Of a DNA stretch of 64,000 nt, positions 59,770 through 64,000 are shown one piece after another (within the stretch, counting starts at the first letter, position 1; the number at the start of each line of letters is the position of its first letter). The notes under the pieces were generated by a model. It did no database searches, had not been told where the DNA came from, and was given only the letters and a program-made list of their open reading frames with translations. The stretch is from Pharus latifolius. Lineage: Eukaryota; Streptophyta; Magnoliopsida; Poales; Poaceae. The position numbers and the translations under genes were made by a program. The stretch is taken from NCBI GenBank assembly GCA_019359835.1, contig CM033319.1:58567613-58631612 (forward strand), in the 5' to 3' direction.

Positions 59770-61020
59770 CTGCATTCGCACGAGAGCACACACAACACAT
59801 ACAATACATAAGCATCCAGAAAATAGACTTTATACAAAACATAAGTAAAATATACACATGAATGCAAATGAGGGAGATTGGGCAGAAACAGAACAGCGGA
59901 GAAAAGGATTCTAGGGTTAGGTTCACTGGACAAGACTCGATTGCGACGAAAACCAAGGGTTGGCATTCGGTTCGCGAACAGACAATGTCCGAGAAGGACA
60001 CCAGGATGATTTGGGGCTTCTAGATGATCAAAACTGGTGCAAGAGGTGGCATCGTGTGCCAAATGCTGTGAGGGACCTAGATGACAAAGCGAACTTTTCA
60101 GAAAAGCCCTTGAATTAACAGAAATTCACAGCAAAGCTCAGGACACAGGAAATCGAATGCCACTGCACAGCAGCGAACTAGGGCACATGCGTCTGGACGA
60201 ATCACGCATGCATTGCTTCGCCAAACATGTCAGGGAGGTAGGCGGGATCAAGACAAGGTTGCTGGTGGAAGGAATTTGACTGGGGTCGCTTGCCGGCGAC
60301 GAACGGCGAGTTTGAAACCTTCGGCCACCTGAGACAAGGACGAGCCACGGTGACAGAGAACTGGAGTTAGCTAAACTCCAAATTGACCGAGGGGAAATAC
60401 TTCTGGGGTGGTGTGGATTGTTCTGGAGAGAGGAATTAGGCAGTGGTTAAGCGTGCGAGCTCGTCGACGTTGTCACCGGAGTTGGAGAAGACGGTGAACG
60501 ACGAACTGGCTCCACACAGCAATGCAGGCTATAAGCTTTGGGCTACACCATCTAGGGGTTATAGGGAAGGTGTAGGAGGCTTCATTTTGGGGAGAGCTGC
60601 AGCGAGGCACGCCGGCGACGTGAGACGTCCACGGTGGCGCGCGAAATTTGGGAAAACACACAGCACTGCATCAATTTGAAAATTGGATGAATAGGCTTGC
60701 TAAGAAAGGGCTAAGGATCATTTGATTCTACTGGAGTGAGTGGTGGAAAGCACTGGAACGAGTTTAATTTCTGGAACAGGGGTCTTCTGGTTTTCCGGCG
60801 ATCACCGGCGATGAAGAGCACTAGGATGCAATTGCTTGCTTGGATACGGGAAGATGGGTGTGGGGATCTTACTGGTGAGCTTGGATTGGAGAGAGGGGCT
60901 GTGGTTTGCTCTGGCGACGATGGCCTCAAAATCGGCTCGTCGGGGAAGAAAGGGAAACAGTGGAAATCTGGGAAAATGGCTAAGTCCTGGAGTTGTGGCT
61001 TCTTCACAGCACTGAAGGGG

Positions 61021-61028
61021 TTTAAATA
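61021..61028 (-). promoter_or_regulatory. Probable TATA box of LTR C2
   Basis: Minus strand reads TATTTAAA at the position equivalent to the TATA boxes of L1 and L3. Confidence 0.45.
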
Positions 61029-62168
61029 GGCGCTGAGGCAGAGCTTGCGAGGGGAAACGGCGAGAGAACTTGTGCCGGGGACGAGACCTGCCGGGTGCAG
61101 CTGCGACAGCGGTGACCGGCGATGTGATTGTGCACTGGCGGTGTAGCAGCTCTACAGGCTTTGTCGGTTGCATTGGAACTTCACCAGTGATGGCGCAGAT
61201 GTGGAGGCAACAGCGCAGCTCCGACAACGACACGTAACGCATGCAATTGCCACGGCAACGGTTGCGCGCGCGAAGATAGTGCTGGAGCGCGGGCGTTTAA
61301 CCGCTGGACATGGCGAGGTACTGGCTGCTGGCACGTGCGCGCGGGGTGGCTCATTTGCTCACAAGCGCAGGCGACAAGAGGCGGTGGCTGGCGGCGAGCA
61401 ACTGTGGCGAGAAAACGCGGCGCGGCTCCGGTGATGCAGCACTGGTCGAGGGCACGACCAGGCGCTGGTCGAAAACAGCAGAAAAAGAATAGGAGGGCTG
61501 ATTTGCAATTACTGATTCTTGATTCCAGGGACCAATCTGTAAATCTGGCATTTGGCTAAAGTAGAAAGAGTTTTGACTTTGCTAAATTAATCCACAAAGT
61601 CTAAGATATTGATCAGCAGCTAGGGATGACAAAATTTTGGAGATTTAGGCAAGTTTTGAGATGAACTGAAAACAGGGTAATTAGGGTAATCTGATTTTAG
61701 AAATTTGACAAGGCTGAAACTAGGGTTTCGGGAGAGATTTGGAAATTCTTCCAGAAGGGAAAAATGTCCAGAATAGTGAAGGGAAGATGTTCACTGAATC
61801 AAATCATGATTTGGAAATGATCTGTGACTTTTAGCCTTTTTGGGGTTCCTCAGATATCTAAAAAGGACTAATTTGTGAATCTTTTGGACTGATCTGCGAA
61901 AACGACTTGAATGAAGGAGTTTGGCTGCCAACTTTTTAGAGTAACACTCTGGCATTACCCAGATCTCATCCTGATATGCAGATAGTCAAGGCAGGCTAGG
62001 GTTGGGAAAAACAGGGGCGTTACAGTTTCCATAGTTTAACCCTAATCGTTTCTCAGAACTCTCAAATCTTGTATCGCCTAAGTGTTTCTCCTTGCATTAT
62101 CGCATATAGTGGATTAGTAAGAGTAGGATTGATTGTAATGCCTGTTTGCTTGTTTGATCCTTGTTCAG

Positions 62169-63491
62169 AGCAAGAGTCCGAGTTCGAAGACTTCGTCGCA
62201 GACCCGACATCAACTGCTATTTCTTACGACGCGGAAGGAAAGTCATATTCTTGAACATCTTGAACCTATATTTTATGAATTGCTAGAATATACCTTGATT
62301 ATAAAATAATAATATTGCATGAGAAAGATTGAGAATAGTTGAATTATGAAATGGTAGCATCAGGCTGATGCCTGTGAAATGTGAATTGATCAAATAATGA
62401 GCCATGAACTAATATATTATGTATATTTATATTCATGAAATAAAACCCCTAGCCGTGACCAGTATTTTGGTATGGAATGGTGAAAGCACTAGAGGTGCTT
62501 GGTCGCACAGGATGTGCCAGCACTGGAAGTGCATGGATTGTGGTATGATCTGGTCACTGGCATATAAGGACCTAGAACCTTGTGTTGTGCGTCTAGTGGC
62601 ATGATTAACGTGCTGACCACCAGCCTGGTATGGGACAGGCCTGAACAAGTAGTATGTGGATCACACATGAAACCCCTATATGACAAACTCACGATTTACA
62701 CGGGGTGCGCTCCTACACAAATCACTGGATGTGATGATGCACGCTGACCCTGAGGGGAAGATGCCAATTTAGTGGGGGTTGTGAAACCCTGCCACAACTG
62801 TGGTTTGCGTGAAGAAAACCACGGGGTCTGGGGTGAATTGTGTGTGAAACATGGCAAAATTTCTTGTTATCTCCACCTTGCCACTCACAGTATGAAGTGA
62901 GTCAGGGGTCCAATCCTTGTGATAGGAAGGGCATGAAAGTGGATATATCTTGCGGGTAAATTGGTATCCCTCTGCAGAGTTAAAAATGTATTCGAATACT
63001 TCGTGCTCCCGAGTTTTAGGAGTATCCGCTGTGGATTAAATTCACGGGGTGTGACACAAGTATTGTTTTATAAATTAAAATTTGTTAGTTCAAGATTACC
63101 CAAATGACATGTGTTGTCATGATAAGGGGTGCTGCCGTGGGCTGTCATGTGTTGACGTGTCGCGGTAGTAACATAATTTAGTGATCATATGATAACTAAG
63201 AGGCATGTGGATTGTGCCCTAAGTGTATGAAATGCTGCCATGAGCATGAGATTTGAAAAGCTTGGAAGAAAAGTATTTATGGAAAAACCCTCTCACCTCT
63301 TTTCCCTCAATAGCATAGGATTATGTCATTTCTACTATACGTATCTCTACTCTTACATATGACTTGCTGAGTACGTAAGTACTCACCCTTGCAACTTATC
63401 AACAATAGATGGAACGCTTCATGACCAAGACGAAGGCTTGGAAGATTTCGTGGATCCAGAAGGAAGAGAGCCAGTTCTGCCAGAACCCTGA
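62169..63491 (+). CDS. Predicted two-exon acidic LTR mini-gene, copy L3
   Basis: Exon alpha is 62,169-62,237 (69 nt, after GTTCAG; QESEFEDFVADPTSTAISYD-AE). The donor here is GAAG|GAAAGT, the only copy in which the GC is changed. Exon beta is 63,409-63,491 (83 nt, after ACAATAG; DGTLHDQDEGLEDFVDPEGR, then EPVLPEP-TGA). The intron is 1,171 nt, phase 1. Likely silent because the donor is lost, but both exons remain open. Confidence 0.45.
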
Positions 63492-63787
63492 AGTGTGCTG
63501 TTCTGCTGTCAACTTCTTACGACTGTGGGGGTTTCGCCTAGCTTCCGCTGAGTAGTTTTCTTTTTGTTTTATTTAGACCATTTGTGCCGTGAAGGCATTG
63601 TATTACTCTTGTTGTATCAGGCCAGCAGGCCATACTGTTTATGAATAATATTTTGTAAGTCACTCTGCTACAATGAACTCCTGTGCTTGACTTATCCTGG
63701 GAAGTCAGTGGTATGTATGTATGAGGCCAGCTGCAGCGAGCTAGGTCTCCACGGGAGTAGTCGTGGTACCCTGTGTGGGGCGCGACA

Positions 63788-63792
63788 CAACT
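63788..63792. repeat. Target duplication of solo LTR L3, right copy (CAACT)
   Basis: See 55,273-55,277. Confidence 0.8.
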
Positions 63793-64000
63793 ACAAATTG
63801 ATCCAAGTAATCCATGAATGCTTTATTCATTACATTCATGAAAATAGCCGGGGCATTTGTTAGTCCAAATGGGACTACTGTGAACTCATATAGCCCGTAT
63901 CATGTATTAAAAGTTGTTTTGGGTATGTCTTCTTTCCTAACTTTTATCTGATGATATCCTGATCGAAGATCAATTTTTGAAAAGTAACTAGCTCCTCAGA
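63793..64000 (-). pseudogene. Element A pol, reverse transcriptase middle
   Basis: From the window edge leftward: DLRSGYHQIKVRKEDIPKTT, FNT, TGA (Arg position), YGLYEFTVVPFGLTNAPAIF and NKAFMDYLDQFVV, where L3 interrupts just before the FIDD catalytic motif at 55,262. The element continues beyond the window with its 5' half. Confidence 0.9.

Larger units (their letters stand above)
58000..62024 (-). repeat. Solo LTR C2 (4,025 bp), nested in L3
   Basis: Plus strand TGTGGGACCC...GGGGCGTTACA flanked by a perfect duplication GTTTC (57,995-57,999 and 62,025-62,029). Its outer sense start TGTAACGCCCC resembles family L, but the body is a different family. Conserved blocks: hairpin 58,447-58,469, palindrome variant CTTTGCAAAG 58,793-58,802, GTCCCATACCAG 59,252-59,263, and the promoter near 61,021. 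Confidence 0.9.
55278..63787 (+). repeat. Solo LTR of family L, copy L3, containing solo LTR C2
   Basis: Starts TGTAACACC and ends GGGGCGCGACA; about 4,480 bp after removing C2 and its duplication. Sense is plus: TATA box 56,633-56,640, conserved CCGAATGTCGACC (about 57,877), exon alpha, CTGGTATGGGAC (62,625-62,636), CTCTGCAGAG (62,970-62,979), hairpin (63,369-63,384), exon beta. No internal retroelement domain is present. Confidence 0.9.

Overview
The window looks like intergenic DNA from a grass nuclear genome (Poaceae; species not determinable from sequence alone). It is AT-rich, has no compact operons, is packed with nested plant transposable elements (Ty3/gypsy chromovirus-type LTR retrotransposons and large CACTA elements), carries plant gene fragments with GT-AG introns, and contains a chloroplast rpl2 fragment. 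I see no rRNA, tRNA gene or CRISPR array. The only apparently intact long gene is a transposon gene (27,785-30,911).

Layout. 1-1,322: broken gypsy pol end and its 425-bp 3' LTR. 1,889-7,300: an old LTR fragment (family N) interrupted by a 4,147-bp solo LTR of family L (copy L1; 2,390-6,536, duplication CTCAT). 7,300-13,640: low-copy-looking DNA with a plastid rpl2 insert, a possible spliced minus-strand gene and one LARP1-like exon. 13,640-16,163 plus 53,864-55,272 plus 63,793-64,000: three pieces of one minus-strand chromovirus (element A). Its integrase is split by a 37.7-kb insertion (16,169-53,858, duplication GTAAA). Its reverse transcriptase is split by a family L solo LTR (L3; 55,278-63,787), which itself contains a 4,025-bp solo LTR (C2; 58,000-62,024, duplication GTTTC).

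The 37.7-kb insertion has inverted ends. Both edges are the 3' (U5) end of the same LTR family M, one in each orientation. Between them lie inverted family L pieces (L2 and L4 among them) and CACTA1 (21,299-45,795, duplication CCG). CACTA1 carries fragments of VPS2/CHMP2, 2-isopropylmalate synthase and a protein kinase. CACTA2 (26,491-40,048, duplication TAT) sits inside CACTA1. In CACTA2 the TNP2 transposase gene is broken, while a nine-exon gene joining a transposase-accessory region to a Ulp1-like protease is fully open.

The most interesting signal is inside the LTRs. Families L, C2 and M differ greatly in sequence, yet each encodes two short acidic exons (alpha about 66-69 nt; beta 83 nt in L and C2, 119 nt in M). 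The exons are separated by a predicted GC-AG intron of 0.87-1.28 kb that is always in phase 1. A hairpin whose two arms change together between families lies 24-27 nt upstream of the intron's 3' splice site in every copy that retains it. The same intron contains two further conserved blocks in the same order. This looks like a selected, spliced, LTR-encoded small acidic protein, possibly with structure-controlled splicing.
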